From positions 1 to 6,870 of the forward strand of contig JBLHKW010000211.1 of NCBI GenBank assembly GCA_047618565.1: a stretch of 6,870 bases of DNA. The letters run 5' to 3'. The translations under genes and the position numbers were made by a program. The stretch's first letter is position 1. The number at the start of each line of letters is the position of its first letter. The DNA is from JBLHKW01 sp047618565. GTDB lineage: Bacteria; Planctomycetota; UBA1135; GCA-002686595. Below the pieces are notes generated by a model that worked only from the letters and a program-made list of their open reading frames with translations, was not told where the DNA came from and searched no databases. Below, one piece after another: positions 6,447 to 6,870 of the stretch.

Positions 6447-6534
6447 TGGCGGAGGCGGAGGGATTTGAACCCCCGGTGCCTTGCGACACGTCGGTTTTCA
6501 AAACCGGTGCATTAAGCCGCTCTGCCACGCCTCC
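6447..6534 (-). tRNA. tRNA-Ser(UGA), with encoded CCA
   Basis: An 88-nt class II tRNA on the minus strand. Acceptor stem GGAGGCG (6534-6528) pairs with CGCCTCC (6457-6451), followed by G discriminator and encoded CCA (6449-6447). The D-arm is GCA...TGC. The anticodon loop TTTGAAA has anticodon TGA at 6500-6498, reading UCA. The long variable arm has stem GTGTC/GGCAC with a GCAA tetraloop, diagnostic of the Ser/Leu/Tyr class. The T-arm is GGGGG-TTCAAAT-CCCTC with one G-U pair. The outermost anticodon-stem pair is a C-A mismatch (6507/6491); otherwise the cloverleaf is intact, so the gene is probably functional. The nearest gene upstream is the transposase end, about 130 bp away. Confidence 0.97.
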
Positions 6535-6545
6535 GTTGGCTGGAG

Positions 6546-6574
6546 AGGGTAAGAAGCAAGGTGGGGGAGTGCAA
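6546..6574 (-). promoter_or_regulatory. Possible promoter of tRNA-Ser(UGA)
   Basis: Minus-strand TTGCAC (6574-6569) and TACCCT (6551-6546) are separated by exactly 17 bp, placing the start about 5-8 nt upstream of the mature tRNA 5' end (6534). Both hexamers match the sigma70 consensus at only 3 of 6 positions. A second TTGCAC at 6584-6579 is out of register. Position is the main support. Confidence 0.3.
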
Positions 6575-6588
6575 CGGGGTGCAAGGGG
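6569..6588. repeat. Tandem 10-bp repeat upstream of tRNA-Ser
   Basis: GTGCAACGGG is followed directly by GTGCAAGGGG (9 of 10 identical). It duplicates the proposed -35 element of the tRNA promoter. It sits in a purine-rich stretch (6541-6590). Confidence 0.6.
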
Positions 6589-6599
6589 ATGTCATGTTC

Positions 6600-6622
6600 T
6601 GCATCAAATCGGCGTTGGTGCA
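6600..6622. repeat. 8-bp hairpin downstream of the transposase gene
   Basis: TGCATCAA (6600-6607) pairs with TTGGTGCA (6615-6622) across a 7-nt loop, with one G-T pair. It lies 41 bp beyond the transposase stop, so it may be near the IS end or act as a weak terminator. No T-tract follows. Confidence 0.35.
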
Positions 6623-6662
6623 TGGGCCGAATTTGGTCCGCAGCTCTCCCAGTCCCGCGGTC

Positions 6663-6870
6663 TCAGGGCTTGATCGGGACCGAAGTCGGTCGACCGAGCT
6701 CCAACATCCGATTCAGGATGTTGCAAGCCGCCACCGCTTCAGGCTCTTGCGCTTCCGGATGACGAGCCCGAAGCCGCCCCCCGAGGATCGACTTGAACCG
6801 GAAGAAGGCGTTCTCGACGGTGCCCTGGCGGTGATAGCCGGACTCCTTCTTCCACCGTCGCCTCCCGATC
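6663..6870 (-). CDS. Transposase C-terminus, IS5-family type (5' part outside window)
   Basis: The minus-strand frame is open from the right edge to a TGA at 6665-6663, giving 68 residues. They contain SGYHRQGTVENAFFRFKS and then LGGRLRARHPEAQE and ACNILNRMLELGRPTS before the end. The Y-x-R...E-(6)-K pattern (Glu codon 6815-6813, Lys seven residues on) is the C-terminal catalytic Glu block of IS4/IS5-type DDE transposases, and the 'ILNRM-x-ELGRP' tail is typical of IS5-group proteins. The Glu is the third member of the DDE triad; the two Asp lie beyond the window, so integrity cannot be judged. The reading frame is undamaged in the visible part. It was too interrupted by the edge to show a start. 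Confidence 0.85.
   Translation of the reverse strand, partial: IGRRRWKKESGYHRQGTVENAFFRFKSILGGRLRARHPEAQEPEAVAACNILNRMLELGRPTSVPIKP

Larger units (their letters stand above)
6600..6870 (-). mobile_element. IS5-family-like insertion sequence, partial; left boundary uncertain
   Basis: Inferred from the transposase end at 6663-6870. The outer end should lie between the tRNA (6534) and 6662; 6600 is only a working boundary placed at the start of the 6600-6622 inverted repeat. The other terminal repeat is outside the window, so neither terminal repeats nor target-site duplication can be confirmed. The element sits upstream of tRNA-Ser with respect to tRNA transcription. Confidence 0.5.

Noticed and set aside
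6076..6528. Minus-strand open frame beginning MAERLNAPVLKTDVSQGTGGSNPSAS
   Set aside because: This is the familiar spurious translation across a tRNA-Ser gene, then the wrong frame of the barrel gene.
6302..6673. 123-codon plus-strand open frame containing AEGFEPPVPCDTSVFKTGALSRSATPP
   Set aside because: Antisense translation of the same tRNA-Ser; a well-known false ORF type.

Overview
The window is G+C-rich bacterial DNA with dense coding. A gene for an outer-membrane-type beta-barrel ending in Phe, plus a lipoprotein signal peptide on another product, indicate a diderm (Gram-negative-type) cell. The tRNA has an encoded CCA end. Gene style (an extracellular sulfatase-superfamily lipoprotein, a barrel ending in GITFSF, a degenerate peptidase-MA-like protein, an IS5-type transposase) fits an environmental Planctomycetota or Myxococcota genome; this placement is inference, not proven by the sequence.

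Layout: a rightward protein of unknown function, open at the left edge, ends at 989. It converges on a leftward block that fills most of the window. Read in the direction of transcription (right to left), the block holds: the end of an IS5-family-type transposase cut by the right edge (stop at 6663); a short spacer with a possible tRNA promoter; tRNA-Ser(UGA) at 6447-6534; a G-tract-rich spacer; a beta-barrel outer-membrane protein (5562-6338); a multi-spanning GT-C membrane protein resembling STT3/PglB oligosaccharyltransferases (3572-5506); a 283-bp spacer with several palindromes and a possible promoter; and a large lipoprotein with two predicted beta-sandwich regions and a sulfatase/alkaline-phosphatase-superfamily domain (997-3288).

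The barrel and STT3-like genes are 55 bp apart on the same strand and could be one transcript. The lipoprotein probably has its own promoter. Together the three encode envelope proteins: a membrane glycosyltransferase using a lipid-linked donor, an extracytoplasmic metal-dependent hydrolase or transferase with Thr at the nucleophile position, and an outer-membrane barrel. A surface-glycan role is a reasonable inference but unproven. The most notable points are the missing formylglycine Cys in the 'sulfatase', its three-Cys C-terminal tail, the STT3-like protein lacking a recognisable WWDYG motif, and the palindrome-rich leader upstream of the lipoprotein gene. No CRISPR array, defence system or phage gene is visible.
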